64,000 nt of DNA from Paramecium sonneborni (GCA_905182985.1 CAJJDN010000130.1:4500-68499); one strand, 5' to 3'. Positions 1 to 14,300 are shown, counted from the stretch's first letter. The notes: generated by a model not told the origin, from the letters alone. Numbers and translations: made by a program.

Positions 1-1245
1 AAATTTTGTTTTCTAAAAACTTCAATTTATGCACTTTTGATAATAGTGAAAATTAATTTTTAAAATAGTAATATGCCTTAGTGTTATTAAATATATGATA
101 TTTTAAATGATGAAATATTTCGAAGGTAATGAAAATGATTCCTTTGTAGATGAACTAATAAGATATTCAAAATAAGAAAAAAAAAAATTTATCATTATAC
201 AATTAAGATATGAAAGTAATATTATATATTATTATTCAATAAATTAAGCAAAAGATAAATGAAACTAATTAAATAAACCATAAATTTTCAAAAGTAAATT
301 TTATAAAGGTTAATTATCAGATAAATTACTGCCTCAAAGATGTGAAACCATTATTAATTATTTGTATAACTTTTATTATAATGGATAATGGAAAGATGGT
401 AGAAACTTAATATAAGGAAGGATTTCTTTTTGGTTTTAAGATGGGATAATATATTTATTAGAAGCCATCTCAATAAAATTGCTTCAGATTCTATATTAAT
501 ATAATAAAGTGTAAAATGTTTAATTAGTGAAGATGGCTATTTAGAATCACCCAATTAAGAAATTCGTAAAATATGCCCAATAGATTTGCAAGATAGTGTT
601 ATAAAGAATACAAGTTAGAGCCTTGGAAATCGTTAATTCAAGGTTATATATTAGATACCAGTTTTTAACTACTCTCTAATCCATAAAGTAAAGTAAAAAA
701 ATTAGAATTTATACATTTTGGGATTTAATTTGAGATAAATGTCTCAGATTTTAATTTTTATATACAGTGACGATAAAATTTGCAAAGTAAGTTACATTTT
801 CTGGAATAAATTTTGTTATGATTATTTAGACCTAAACTTTTTATAAATAGTAACATTTTTTCAACTCATGGATTATGATAAAATTAATATTATTAAATAA
901 AAATTATTTTTATTTTTGCAGCAATCTAAAAAAATATATTATTTATATATGGGTTAAACAAAAGATTTTAATTTAATTTTGAATATCATCTAAAACATTT
1001 ATTTAAACCCTCCTCATTACTATTATGCCATAAAAAATAAAACTACAGAACAACAAATATCTATTATATTTTTTCTAAAGAATTTAAAAATATTTTTATT
1101 AAAGGGATTCGCTTGGCTTAGCTCTATTTTTAAATTTTTTAAAAGGTTATAGTATCAAAAATAACCTTTAAGCCCATTCAACTATTTAACAATCAAATTC
1201 GGTCTATAATAAAAATAATTAATTTAATATTTATTTCTATTAAAA
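1..1245. other. No confident gene; possible relic coding sequence
   Basis: A short reading frame at 107-262 (51 codons, starting MMKYFEGNENDSF) looks protein-like but stops at TGA. From about 340 to 1245 one plus-strand frame has no TGA for roughly 300 codons and runs in frame into the ATG at 1246. A second frame near 381 reads YNGQWKDGR, reminiscent of a MORN-type unit. No start, domain or intron structure ties these together. They may be fragments of a decayed gene, the 3' part of a gene cut by the scaffold end, or chance, since TGA is rare in this AT-rich DNA. The next gene has its own signal peptide at 1246, so I do not extend it upstream. Confidence 0.3.
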
Positions 1246-4200
1246 ATGTTTTAATACTTTATAATTGGATTTTTGTATTGTCTGACTTGTCAAGAGGTTT
1301 TTGTGTATGAATTTGATTCAAATAATGGATAGATAGAAGGTAATAATCATAAGTTAATAAATTTAGATTGGGTGTTTTCGAATTAATATAGTTGGACTTA
1401 ATTTAGTTCTTGTATGGATTTTTAGCTGTTAGGAGGATTTAATATATTATAACGTGATTATATTAGTAGAATATTTTTAAATTTGGAATCCCATTATCGA
1501 ATAAAAATCCAAATTGAATTTTTAATGTATATTATTTCATTTCCTTTAAGTGTCGATAGGATAGACTACTCGCCATTTAATATTTATTTAGACAGCTCAG
1601 AAATAAATAATTTCAATTTCCAAACTTCATTGGTGAGTTAATGTGGAGATCCTTCTTCTGATGACCTGGTCTAAGTTATGACCTTTGATATTCTCCATAA
1701 AAGAAAAACAGCATGGATTTAAATTCAATAAAATAACGTATAAGAACTTCTTAAAATAGTATTTACATTGGGGTATGAGGTATTTTAAACTAACTCTAGT
1801 CAAATGTGAATATTAGTGTGTTATATGCACTGAAGTCTGTTTAAAATGGAAACCTCATCAGTACATATTAACAGAAAAAACATTTTCTACCACAAATTAA
1901 TTAATGCCTATAAATGAATTCAATCTATAGGTTAAACGAGAATGCGGACTTTGCTCAAGAGTATATTCTACATAAATTGGCTTTAAATCTTAATTACCCC
2001 CACATTAAGATGTATTGGTGATTTTTCATAATTATGATATTACAATTTTAAAAGTAAATTATAAAAATAGCATAAAAACTATCAGTCTATAGAACGGTAT
2101 AGTAGAATTACTATTTTAAAATCATTTTGTTGAAGAATTTTAATTTATTGTATTTTATCAAAATTATAATTGTTGCCCAAACATAAGAGATTTGGAAATA
2201 TATTACTCAGTAATAGAAGAAATATAATCTTAAATCCCAGAATGCATTTAATAATTTAATTCGTAATGTATAAATTGTTAAGAGGGTTGGATTATCAATC
2301 CGATTATAAAAAAATGTATTCCGTTTTGTGGAGATAACAAAATTTAAGGAAATGAAGAATGCGATGACGGTAATTTGTATCAGTTTGATGGATGTTTTTA
2401 ATGTCAAATTGAATGCGTAAGAAATTGTGAAATTTGTAAATATGGAATTTGTTAGGGATGCAAACTCGGGTTTGAATTTAATATAGATTTTAAATGTATT
2501 CCGAAAAGTCAAGAAATGATAATATATTAACCTTAATGCACCGAATAAATTGAAAAGACATGCATATCTTGTTAAAAGGGTTGGATTATCAATACGATTA
2601 TAAATAAATGCTTTCCATATTGCGGAGACAACTACATTTAAGGAAATGAAGAATGCGAAGACGGTAATTTGAATCAGTTTGATGGATGTTTTTAATGTCA
2701 AATTGAATGCGTAAGAAATTGTGAAATTTGTAAATATGGAATTTGTTAGGGATGCAAACTCGGATTTGAATTTAATATAGATTTTAAATGTATTCCGAAA
2801 ATTCAAGATATGGAAATTTATTAACCATAATGCATATAACAGATAGATAACAAATGTATTTCTTGTTTAAAGGGTTGGATTATAAATACGATTATAAATA
2901 AATGCTTTCCGTTTTGCGGAGACAACTACATTTACGGAAATGAAGAATGCGATGACGGTAATTTGTATCAGTTTGATGGATGCTTTTAATGTCAAATTGA
3001 ATGCGTAAGAAATTGTGAAATTTGTTAAAATGGAATTTGCAAAGAATGTTAATTTGGATATACGTTTAATGAAAATTTGAATTGTTTTCCATAAAACCCA
3101 GAAATGGAAATATATTAACCGTAATGTATCTAACAAATTAATAACAAATGCATAACTTGTTAGGATGGTTGGATTATCAATTCGATTATAAATAAATGCT
3201 TTCCATCTTGCGGAGACAACTATATTAACGGAAATGAATAATGCGATGACGGTAATTTTAATGAGTATGATGGATGTTTTTAATGTCAAATTGAATGTGT
3301 AAGAAATTGTGAAATTTGTTAAAATGGAATATGTTTAGAGTGTAAATTAGGATTTGAATTTGATGATAGTTTGAATTGTTTTGCAGAGAATAAAAATACG
3401 TAAATATATTAACCATAATGTACTTAAGAGATTGATAAGAAATGTATAACCTGCTAAAAGGGTTGGGTTGTTAATCCAATTTTAGAAAAATGCTCATCAT
3501 TATGTGGAGATAAATAAATATAAGGAGATGAAGAATGCGATGACGGTAACTTTAAGCAGTACGACGGATGTTTTGAATGCAAATTCGAATGCATATAAAA
3601 TTGTTAAGGTTGTAAAAATGGTATATGCTAAGAATGTAAAATCGGATTTGAATTTGATAAAGAGAATGAATAATGTTTACCTGTTTGTGGAGATGGATTA
3701 TTAATACCATTAAGTTCTGAATTTTGTGATGATGGTAACAAAATACAAGGAGATGGTTGTTTCGATTGTATTTTCGAATGCGATTAATTTTGTTTAAACT
3801 GCGTTTATATTCATTGTTTTGAATGTCAAGAGGGGTTTTAACCGCTAAATGGTGTTTGTCATCCAATTTGCGGAGATTCGATTGTTTTGCCAGATTTCGA
3901 GGAGTGTGATGATGGTAATGATATAAGTGATGATGGATGTCATCTATGTAAAAGGGTTTGTGGTTTTGGATGTGAGATCTGTTAGTAGGGTAAATGCTTA
4001 ATAAATTGCTCATAGACTTATGGATAAGGATATTATTATATTGATGAAATTTGTTAATCTAAATGTGGAGATAATATAGTAACAGTAGAAGAGGATTGTG
4101 ATGACGGAAATAATATCTAATTTGATGGATGTTTTAATTGCCAATTTTCTTGTGAAGAAAATTGTTTAAATTGTTTGAAAGGGGAATGTATTCAATATAA

Positions 4201-5887
4201 ACCAATATGTGGTAATGCTATTATAGAAGATTAAGAGATATGCGATGACGGAAATCAAAAACCCAATGATGGTTGCTTTAATTGTGAGATTGAATCTAAT
4301 TGGATGTGCAAATAAATTGAAAATTAAATCATTTGTGATAGTCCTACTTAATTTATTCCTAATTACCTAAGCATTTCGAATAATAAGCAGTTGATTCTCT
4401 TTAATTTCTCTACTGAAATTAAAATCTAGACTGGATAAAATTTAACTTAGGCTATGATTTTATCATTTATGGATGACCAAATTGAATATAAATTGACAAT
4501 TCTTGATAAGAAAGAGCCAATTGAAGATAAAGTTCAAGAAGTATTCTATTTAATTTAGATCGAAATATACGAAACACTTGATTCTTAACCAATCTTAAAT
4601 ATCAATTTAAACTCCACTATTCTTAATCGTCATAATGTTAGTTTAGAATAATTACAGTATTAGTTGAAACTATAAATTCCATAATATCTAGAACCAAAAT
4701 AATTATAAGCAGCTTAAACTTTAGCAGCTATTAATTAATATTTTGCTTTTGGTTTATTATCAAGTGGAGGAATCAATTTGATTGTTGGCAATCTATAAAT
4801 GTTTACTGAAATTTTGGATCTTTTTCAGCAATTTGCATACTTGAGGTATATTAATCTTTGCTTTCCAACAAATTTATTAATCTACTTTCAAATTTACGAT
4901 TTACTAACAGTTTCTATAATTTCTGATTTCATTAATTTTCAATAAATTTAAGACTTATTGATTCCACCTCAAGAAATTTAACCCTAATTTGGAAATTTCT
5001 TATTATATAAATAAAACTCTGATTTGCTTTGCAACTTAACTGCATAATTTCTAGAACTTTTAGTTCTTTTACTGTTTTATATATCATAAAAACTAATTTA
5101 TAAATTAGTTTTTTAATTGATTTTCTAAAGGAGATTTTTTTAATGCAAAGCTTGGTTGTTGAAAAAATTCAGTCTTAAATTTACTCAAAAATTATTTCAA
5201 TTTTTATAAAAAAGAATTAGAAAATTATTACAATAATCAAAAAAATCTTCAAGTTAACTTTTAATAAGTATTATGATAATTAATGGGTGGGATATTAATT
5301 TTAAATGTTTCCTCTACTTAAAATCTCTTGAAAATTATTCATTAAGAAGTCTGATTTCAAGTTCACTTGCTGTTTTCATAATTTCTTCATATATATTCTT
5401 TTTACTTCAATAAATTTTCGAAAAAAAGTTACTTAATCTCAGAAAAAAGAAGGAAATTATTGAATAAAGATATGAAGCATTGAATTTATTAAGGTAGATT
5501 ATTTTTTTATTTATTTTAATCTTTCTTTATGTATCTGAAATTATTCAGTTAGCATACTTATCAGCAAGCGCTTTAACTTCAATCTTTCTCATTATAAAAA
5601 TGAGGAAGATTTTGGACAAAGATTAGCTAATTAAAATGATTCTACAAGAAGGAACAATACTTGTATTTATTATAAGCTCCATCATATATGTAAAAGATTT
5701 CGACTTAACTTTTTCAACAAAAACAAAAATTTCTATAGGATTTTTCCATATTGGTTGTTTTACATTTATGATGGCTTTTCAATATGTAAAAATGGTAAGG
5801 TCATTTATTGCTTAAATTTCCAAAATGTTTCCAAAAAAATAAAAAAATAAAAAGCTCATGACTGTTAATCTATTTCATATTTATTGA
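1246..5887 (+). CDS. Cysteine-rich (DUF4215-type repeat) multi-pass membrane protein
   Basis: About 1,525 residues using TGA as the only stop. The start ATG gives a clean signal peptide (MFQYFIIGFLYCLTCQ). A 27-nt intron lies at 1340-1366; a second, probably 37 nt at 1780-1816, restores the frame. After a globular region of about 170 residues come nine repeats of the form CGD-x-GxExCDDGN-x-DGCFxC-x-EC, typical of the DUF4215/Cys-rich repeat family of ciliate surface proteins, with linking CxxCxxGF elements. The last repeat ends near 4300. A Ser/Asn/Gln-rich region follows, then about six hydrophobic segments between 5030 and 5800, suggesting a C-terminal membrane domain with the repeats outside the cell. 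Ligand and role unknown. The frame is intact over the whole exon 3, unlike the pseudogene at 11.4-19.9 kb. Confidence 0.85.
2270..3560 (+). repeat. Near-identical tandem coding repeats, ~295 bp period
   Basis: Inside the cysteine-rich gene, about five units of 290-300 bp repeat with high nucleotide identity. Compare 'gggttggattatcaat' at about 2285, 2579 and 3166, and the block coding for ECDDGNLYQFDGCFQC. Each unit codes for one Cys-rich module and its linker (GWIIN-x-CFPxCGDN ... GCKLGFEFN). Identity at synonymous sites suggests recent unit duplication or gene conversion. Later repeats (3690-4300) are much more divergent. Confidence 0.85.
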
Positions 5888-7332
5888 TTTGGCAAATAAT
5901 AAATGTATTTTTTTGTTAATTAAATCATTCTAATTTCATGAAAATGATGATTTTATATTTTGATTCATCATTTAATCCTTTTATCTTTTATTTAATACCT
6001 GTTAACTCTATATAAAGTAATTATCATAGAAATATATAATACAAATATTACTTTACAGTAATTAAGGAATAATTTATGTTATAATATGGTAGATGTTATC
6101 AATTAAAATTAATAAATTTTTTTGATAAATCTTTTGTTTTAATTTTATTCTTAAAAAATGGATAAAGATCAATTTACTTTTTTGCTTTTTATAAAGATAA
6201 ATAATTATATATAATTTTTTTTTAATTGATGAATGAGGCTATAAATTTTTATTCTATCTAAAATAATATAGTGTTATTAGATTTTTTTCAAAATTAAATA
6301 AATATGAACTAATTATTTTTTAGAGGTTTTTTTTTCTGATTTACTTTTTCATAAAACACTTTAAGGGGTGGAAGTTTAATATTTTGTGATAACTATAAAA
6401 ATAAGGATTTTTCGTTTTATTGATAATTGAAAGGACGATCATTTAAATTGAAATGATTTAGGCTTTTTATGCATATAAATTCAAAAAATTATAAATTTCC
6501 TCTTTCAAGTTACTTTTTAATTGGTACATTAGTAGCTCGATATGTTGATATTGATACATAATTTTATCATTAGAATACTAAAGCAGATGATTTTTTAATT
6601 TCTTTTTATTGCTAACTTATTATGTATCATTTTTGAATTTACAGAAACCAAATTAGGGTAATCTATTAAGTATTAGAAGAACATAGATATATTTTAAAAT
6701 ATATTAATTGATTTATTTTTTGCTCATTTTTATTGAGGATTATTAATAATCATTAGAGATTTTAAACCATTGTTAACCTCCAAATTATTTTATGAAATTA
6801 AGTGATTATGGCAATTTTTCTCTAAAAAAAAAGAATGTAATTTCTTAGAAAATAACTATTAGCCCACTTTTAGAATTATATTAAATTTAATCTTCAAATT
6901 TAATTTCTTTGATATTTCAACTTTTTCCAACTATTAGGAAGATCATCTTAATTATTTTAAGGTAGTATTCTTTAAAAATAATTTTATAAAGTTTAAATAC
7001 AGAGATCTTTTTTTAGTTCTTTTTAGAACTATTAAAGAAAAATTAGCAAATCTATTATTATTATGAGAATAAAATTTTGAAAAGAAAAGAAAAGTTAATA
7101 TTTAAAAATTTAAGATTTGTTAAATTAATTGTAAATATCACTGAATCGTATCTTATATAACTTTAATAATTATAATTTATTCTAAGTAATGTAGAAATTA
7201 AATCTAAATTTAGTTATCAGAAACATCATAATTATAATTGTTGAAATTTTAAAATGGAGTTTAATTGGTAGTGATATCAATTAATTGATAAAAGATGAAA
7301 ATTGCATAGGTTGTTAAATATTTATACAATTT
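5888..7332. other. Non-coding AT-rich stretch
   Basis: No reading frame, RNA gene or repeat can be supported between the cysteine-rich gene and the minus-strand RING gene. TGA is frequent in the plus frames and TCA on the complement. The two flanking genes converge here, so both 3' ends lie in this stretch. Confidence 0.5.
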
Positions 7333-8848
7333 TCATAAATTCAGTTCAATTAAAGGTGCTCTACATAATGGACACAATTATTTAACCAATAACCATGATT
7401 ATAGACACACTTAATGAAATTTATGATTGCAAGTTGTCTTAATGATTGGTAATAACTAAATTTAATTTTCCCAATCAATTTTTCCCATAACATCTAAACA
7501 AATAACACAAATTTCATCATTATTTTTTAATAACCAATTAGGTATTAGACATCTAGATCCAAATTTATGTTATAAATAAAGTAAAATTACAGATATGAAA
7601 TAAATACAGTCATATAAAGTAACAAATAAAAAATCAGGTTACACATCATAAATATTAGTTGGATAACATTTTAAATAAATCTATTTAAAACTAAAGTAAT
7701 ACTTAAAACATCAATCCTGGAGACAAATAACCAAAAAGATATACAAAATTAAAATTCTCTTTGCTATTTAATCTAATGTTATGGATAATTTAGGGATAAA
7801 GGATTAGAGAATAGCTTAGTTAATATAAAAAATCTGAAGAACAATAATTATACAATATGACATTTAAAATAAATGCTAATATCAGAACAACTAATGTATT
7901 TTATATAAATTTACATAACTATGTGAATTTATTTATTGAAGGCCATCTTCTAAAAAACATATAAAAATTAAGCTTCAGTTCAAGAATTACTGTTATAGCA
8001 ATACTCCAAAATACTATCAAAAATATATACATAAGTACAAGCATTACATAAATATTTGATGATTACTAAAATTTATTTAATTATTTACAGAATTTAATAG
8101 TAAGAATTATACAATAAATAGCATTTCCCGATACTTAAAAAATTAAGCTATTGTTGACATCTTTTGTTAGATAACATTTTTACTTAATAAAATTGCACTT
8201 TTTTATGCAAGATGTATTTTAAAAAGAAAATAGGAATAAAGAGTTATAAAATCCAAAACAAAAATGCAAAACACTCAAAAAATATTAATTCTAGTTCATA
8301 ATCTTAATCTGAGTTGTTTGAAAGTGAATAAAAATTAATTAAGAAGTTGCATTGAGATTTTTATGTATTAGTCTAATTAAGAAAAATAGATATTTTTGCA
8401 TTATTAATGGTATTATAAATATTGCTTACACCAACCTAAACTATAAATTCAGGAATGCAAAATTAATTTATTGATAAATTATTTTTTGTTATTTCTACTA
8501 TATCACAACTTTTACAAGAACTTTAATTATAATTACATGTTACATATTGCTTATAATAAAATCATCAAAGTGCAATTAACTTTCAAATTTATAATCTAGT
8601 TCTTAATTATGATTCCAAATTTCAAAAACGACAGTACTTTATAAAAATTCAACTTTTATTTTTCCTTAATCAACATCTAAAGAAGAGAGAAATGATTCAT
8701 TGTAATTTAAAATTTTCCAAACTCCTTCATAAGTACGATTTTCAAATTAGGAATACAATTCTGATTAAGATATAGCCTATTAAAGTGTTTCAGATAGTAA
8801 GAATAATAGAATCCAACAAAGTGATTAAGCTTTCCACATTTATTCCAT
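7333..8848 (-). CDS. Transmembrane RING-H2 E3 ubiquitin ligase, TUL1/FLY (DSC) type
   Basis: The C-terminus has a full RING-H2 finger: CVICLD ... CNHKFHQVC ... CPLC, ending at TGA 7333. Just before it is a membrane segment followed by LQHKFGSRCLIPNWLL, which matches the LLQHxFGSRxFxP signature of plant FLY1/FLY2 and fungal Tul1/Dsc1 Golgi ubiquitin ligases. The protein starts with a hydrophobic signal (ILLFLLSETLQQ) and a lumenal domain with TYEGVWKIL, as in that family. Expected role: E3 ligase of endomembranes acting in membrane-protein quality control. A 22-nt intron lies just upstream of IYLKCYP. Two or three other small introns are needed in the TM region (about 7900-8190) and were not resolved. 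Near 8550 the frame changes with no intron that fits, so a 1-nt indel or sequence error is likely and the gene may be damaged. Confidence 0.7.
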
Positions 8849-10380
8849 AAAATTTATTATTATAAATAAACTTAAAGCCTGTAAAAAATAATTTTTTAAT
8901 AAAAAATTAATTTTAAGTAATTTTTAAAGAATTTAAAGATCAAGACTTAATTTCAATTGAACCTATTATTTTTATCCTTATAAAAAAAAAATTTTAATTA
9001 TTAATGTTTACTTATAATATATTCATTTTAGTTAAGCATATATTTATTATTCATTACAATTAAATATTAATATATTGTGAAATAAACTACTTCAATAATT
9101 AATATACAAATTCACTAATACATATTCGCCTGGAGTTATTTTATTTTAAAAATATATGATGATCCATTTTTCAACTATTTGAATCTTTTTTTATGTCATT
9201 AAATTTTAATATGTGAACTCTTTTAAAAATTTTTAAATCAGAAATCTAATTTGTTTCTGATAAATAAAAATATTAATTTATATTTATAATTACAACAAAT
9301 TTGTAGGAAAATTAAATTTCATTTTCATTTAAGATTTTTTGTATAATGTAGGATACTTTTAAAATGATTGCAGTTTGCTCAATTTATTCTTTTGTTTTTA
9401 TTAGATTTTGATATTGGATTGAATAAAATATATATAATTTCAGCAATTTAGAGAAAATAAGAAAAATATTTTATTTAATTTTTAATTGAAAAATCTTTTT
9501 CAGGAAAAAGGCTTTAAGAGTTTTAAACAACGTATTTCTATCATCATTTAAGAATAATGGAATAATTTTTTAATATAAATTATTTAATGGATATTTTTTG
9601 AAGTAATTAAAATAAAATTATTAATATAAATAAAATATTATCAGTTCTATTAATGATAAAATCTCTTAATTTTTAATTCTATCAAAATAAACTTCTCATA
9701 GTTTTTATAAATTAATAGTCACATTTCTTCACAATATTTTAACAAAACTTTTTGTATAAATAAAAATAAAAAAGTTTGTAAATAAAAGTAGAAAAATGAT
9801 TGACCTATATTAAAGAAATTTAAGCTCTAAATGCTCAAAAATATAAGGTTGACAAATTACTTAATTTTAGATTAATTAAATGATTTAACAAACTTATTAT
9901 TATAATTTTATATTTTAGAAATCATGTTCATTTAAAATGATCTGATTAAATTAATATTAAATAATATTAATTGATTATTGATTATTAATCATTAATCTGA
10001 TTAAATTTTTAGTATTTTAAAGAAAGAATGCATATGAAGGATTTATAATAAGATAGATTTTATTATTTTTGAAATTAAGTTTGATTTGACATTCTAGTGG
10101 CCAAAAAAAATTAAACCTCTTTTAATTTTTCTAAATTTTTGGAAATAACTAACAATCGCTTAAATCCAAAATTTTAAATCATTATTTTTGATCAAGCTAT
10201 GCAAAATAAGACATTTTCTTGAAGGTTGAAATAATTTTATCTAAGCAGCAGCACTCTCTTTAATTTCAAGAATACATATTGATTTTTTTTTTAAATAAGA
10301 ATTATCAAAAATATTAATAATAATAATTTTAATTATTTTAGTTATTAGAGTTAAGGTGTTAAAATTATAGGCTTGAATGA
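8849..10380. other. Non-coding AT-rich stretch
   Basis: Long runs of A and T with stops in all frames under the TGA-only code. It contains the 5' side of the minus-strand RING gene. I see no gene, RNA or repeat. Confidence 0.5.
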
Positions 10381-10991
10381 ATCTTTACAAAGTTCAGAAT
10401 TGCTTATTTACAACTCTTTGACTTAAAATCAAAAAAAAAGAAAAGGTAATTTATTAACTTTCACTTTTTTTTGATATAGAAATCGTATGAGAATAACTTA
10501 AGGCAAAGAAAGAGTTAATAAAATCATAGTCTGTATTCCTCATAGAGAAATTTCAGTAAAACCTGGATCAAGACAATATTTCTAAATTGAAAAACATTAT
10601 TCACTAAATTCATAGATAAAAGTTTTGCTTTCAAAAATACAGGATGATATTATTGTTTTTATGGTATTAATAATATCCAAATTATGACAAATACAAGAAA
10701 ACAATTTTTCTTTAAATTTAGAATTAAATAAAATTAAATCCCATTTATTCTCATATCCTTTCCATTTATTTTAGTTATTTAAGTCAAATTATTTGGAGTT
10801 AGGATTACTGCTTTTTGATCATAGTCTATTCTTAAAATGGCTATATAAAGAATAAACATATACAAGAAGATCAAGAATATAATAGGATAGCAAATATGAT
10901 TAAAAACTCTAGATAAATTTTTGCCTAAAGGAGTTTTTTTGAGCTTTTGACACTAAGCATAATCGATAAATTAGGCGTTTAATAATTTTGA
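10381..10991 (+). pseudogene. Unidentified broken gene
   Basis: Two consecutive protein-like stretches: KRNRMRITQGKERVNKIIVC-like sequence from about 10430 to 10665, with an apparent 34-nt intron at about 10446-10479, then a second frame from about 10650 to TGA 10989-10991 reading IKNKHIQEDQEYNRIANM and RSFFELLTLSIIDKLGVQQF. The switch falls at a run of T around 10655-10660 and no intron explains it, so a one-base indel is likely. No domain recognised and the start codon is not determined. It lies just upstream of the NLR-like pseudogene and may be part of the same decaying region. Confidence 0.3.
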
Positions 10992-11364
10992 GTAAGAATA
11001 TCTAAGAATAGTCATCAAAATCAAAAGTTGGCTTCAAATAAAAAAAACATCGCTTTGATTTATTATAAGCATTTGTTATTTTTAAAAGATTGAATTTATA
11101 ACAAATAATATTTTAAAGAAAATTGATCAATTTTATTTTTTAAATCAAATAATTTTATATAAAATAATTTTTTGTAATACCAAATGAAATTCTTTTCATA
11201 TTTAATTAGATAATGAATTAAAATAATTGTAATATAGAAATATAGATTTAATTAGTTCATTTGCTTTTCTTTTATCTATGATTTATGAGCTAAAAATAAA
11301 TATTAAATTAATTTTATATACATTTGTTATACCCGGTGTGGAATTATTATTTAATTTTTTTAAA

Positions 11365-14300
11365 ATGTAAAGTACAACTAAATAAGAAGAATCTTTTTTA
11401 CGAGGAGGTGGCTGCATTATGTAAAAATCAAATTACTTAAAACTAAAATTACAAAAAATAATTCATGATGACGATTATGATTTTTTTTCTAGATTCAGCG
11501 AATTTGTCAATATAATTTGTTCCAAGGCCTCTCTTTCAGCCAATCAATTTGAATCCCAAGAAATAATGATCGCCATATACTGGTTTACATTTTAAGAGGA
11601 AAAGATTTATAGACTCAACTAAAATTAATAGAGTGTTCAAAAATCTTATGATTTAATTTTAGATGGAATCAAATAATTGATAAAAAGTTGCTTAATCTAT
11701 ATTAGAACAGATTCTATTAAATGTTTATATATATTACAAATTACTACATCTCTATCAAAAATAATCTTTAGTTTTCATTAAATAAATGAATAGAGATTCA
11801 TGAAATAAGATATTTAAGATTATTTATTTCCTAGAAATTTCTGATGAATTAAAAGAATAAATTGAAATAGAAAAGAATGATTTAATTTAAAATTAAATTG
11901 AGCTTTTTCTTTTCTTAACTAAAACTGCTAATGAATTAGCTCCAAGTAATTCTAATTAAAGAAATTAAATTCTAAAAGATAGAATTACCTCTTTAATAAA
12001 AAATGAATATAATGATTTAATTTAATCTTTGATAAAAGGGGCCCAATTAGTTGAGAAGTAAAATAATTTAAATTTCAAGCGAAAATAATATAAGGTCTAT
12101 TATTATACAGATATTATAATATGGGAAATAATAAACTAGTTCAAAAATGAAAAATAAATTAATAAAGAAAAAGTACTTTCAGATTTAAAAGAGATTTATA
12201 ATAATTTGGTTAAAAGTTCAAACAATTGGAATGATCATTATTGTTGGATTTATATGATGGCAAAGCTTTTAATTTATAACCCTTTAATTTATAAAAAAAA
12301 TTAGCTCAGGCAGATTTATTACTTAATTTAAGAAAAGAATCAGTTAATTAGATTTGGAAAGAATACTTGTAAAAAAAAATTCTAATTAAAATGAATTATA
12401 GTAATGATTATGCTATCATCTTACTTAATCAACTCCAAAATAAAAAATTAAGTTAAAAGGATAAAATTATTTTATAAGAGTATTTTTAGGGATGGAAAAG
12501 CTTTCTATTATTTAAAGAATCTTTAATAGATGATAAAGAATAAAATTATACATTTGGATCATATTTAAAATGCAGACTAGCAATAGGTAGTGATGTTACA
12601 GATAAAAATGGACATATCGAAGTTATGGATAAAATATAAAAGTTTATTAGTATTTTCATTCCAAATAAATTAATAAATTTAATAAAATAAAATTACGAAA
12701 AATTTGGAGGTGTAATTGATAATTTGAGGATTGTTATGAGAAGCAAAAATATGAACTCACAGAAAAATTAAAATAATTTTCACAAGATTCTTAATAATTT
12801 ATAAGAATCTTTCCAAAATACTCAAAGTATTATTAAAATTATTAAGCTAAATTTTAATTAGAGATGTATTAGAAAAATATAACATAAAGAAGATGGAGTA
12901 AAAGAATTTAATAATTTATAATAATTAATCTTTTTTATAAAAATTTTAGAGTAACTTTTATAATAATATATTTATGATTTATAAGAGAATAAGATTGAGG
13001 AAAAAAATGAATAAAACAAATAAGATGATTAAATTATTGAAATTTAAGCTTTTTATCAAGCTAGAATAAAATATATTTTTGAGGAAATTACTAATCTTAA
13101 TAATCAAAAAAATAGTTTTTCTTAAATTTTAAATCTTTTTAATAAAAAATTTTAGGATTTTTAAAATCTTTCAATCAATTTAAGATAAGCTCTTAATTTT
13201 ATAGTTTTTATTCAAAGTTAATAAAAGGAAATTTAAAAGCTATAAAAAAATTAAATTCAAAATATAAACCTATCCTACTGTTTATAAGAGTAGTTAAATG
13301 ATGTCTCTTTATATTATGATAAAAAGGCGAAACACTATAAAAAGATTATGAAGAAACAATTTTGATCTTTAAGCAAATTATTATTATAAAGAATGAAATC
13401 GAAACTGCTTCTGAGATTGATGAAAATCTATTATAAATAAAAAAACAAATGGATGATAATTAAATAATCAAATATATCGATCAATTAAGATTTGAAATGC
13501 TAATGCAAAAATTAAAACTTCAAGTTATTAAGTAAACCTTTTAGGACATATTAAAACAAGCTAAACCATAAGAATTAATAAAATTTGAAGAAATTTTTAA
13601 TATAGAGGAGTTTTTTATTGATATATTAATGAGGCATATTTTTATTCAAAAAAATTAAATTTCAGCCTCCACAAATCTTAAGATTTTGAATTTTAATTTA
13701 AATAATTTTGATTTAATTTTGAAGTTATTTTTTTTATTATTTTTCAGTAGAAAATGGTAATGTAATTTTAAGATTACCCAAAAAGAATAAGATTGAATCA
13801 AAGTCTGTAAAAGTAAAATATTACTGAGTTAAAAAGCATAGAATTATCTTAGGAGGACATTTAAAATAAGTTATTTAAATAAAAAGGTATAATAGAATAT
13901 TTGATAATCAAACTCAAAATCTAAGAATAAATAAATGATTAAGAAAGGTTAGATTTAGAGCTGATAGAGAAGGATTTTGGAGAATTGTTTATAGAAGATC
14001 TTATATCTTTATAAACCTTTTCACATATGGATAAGATATAAAATATAATTTAAGGTTTAGAAGCTAACATAAATGAATCATTAAAATTAATTAATGATTA
14101 GCAGTTTAACTACTGGTAATTGAAAAATGAATCAGAAAAGTACAATCATTTATTAAGTTAATTAAAGCTAAAAGATTAATTTAAAAACCGTAATTAAGGC
14201 GATGAGCTTGTCATATAATATTTAAAAACACTAATTGAAGAAATTGAAAAAATTTCAAAAAAATTTTCTAATTCTTTAAATTAAAATATGGAGGATAAAT

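Noticed and set aside
2207..3289. Long minus-strand frames (199 and 140 codons) opposite the Cys-rich repeats
   Set aside because: They mirror the tandem coding repeats on the plus strand and give repetitive hydrophobic sequence; the plus frame has the conserved Cys pattern.
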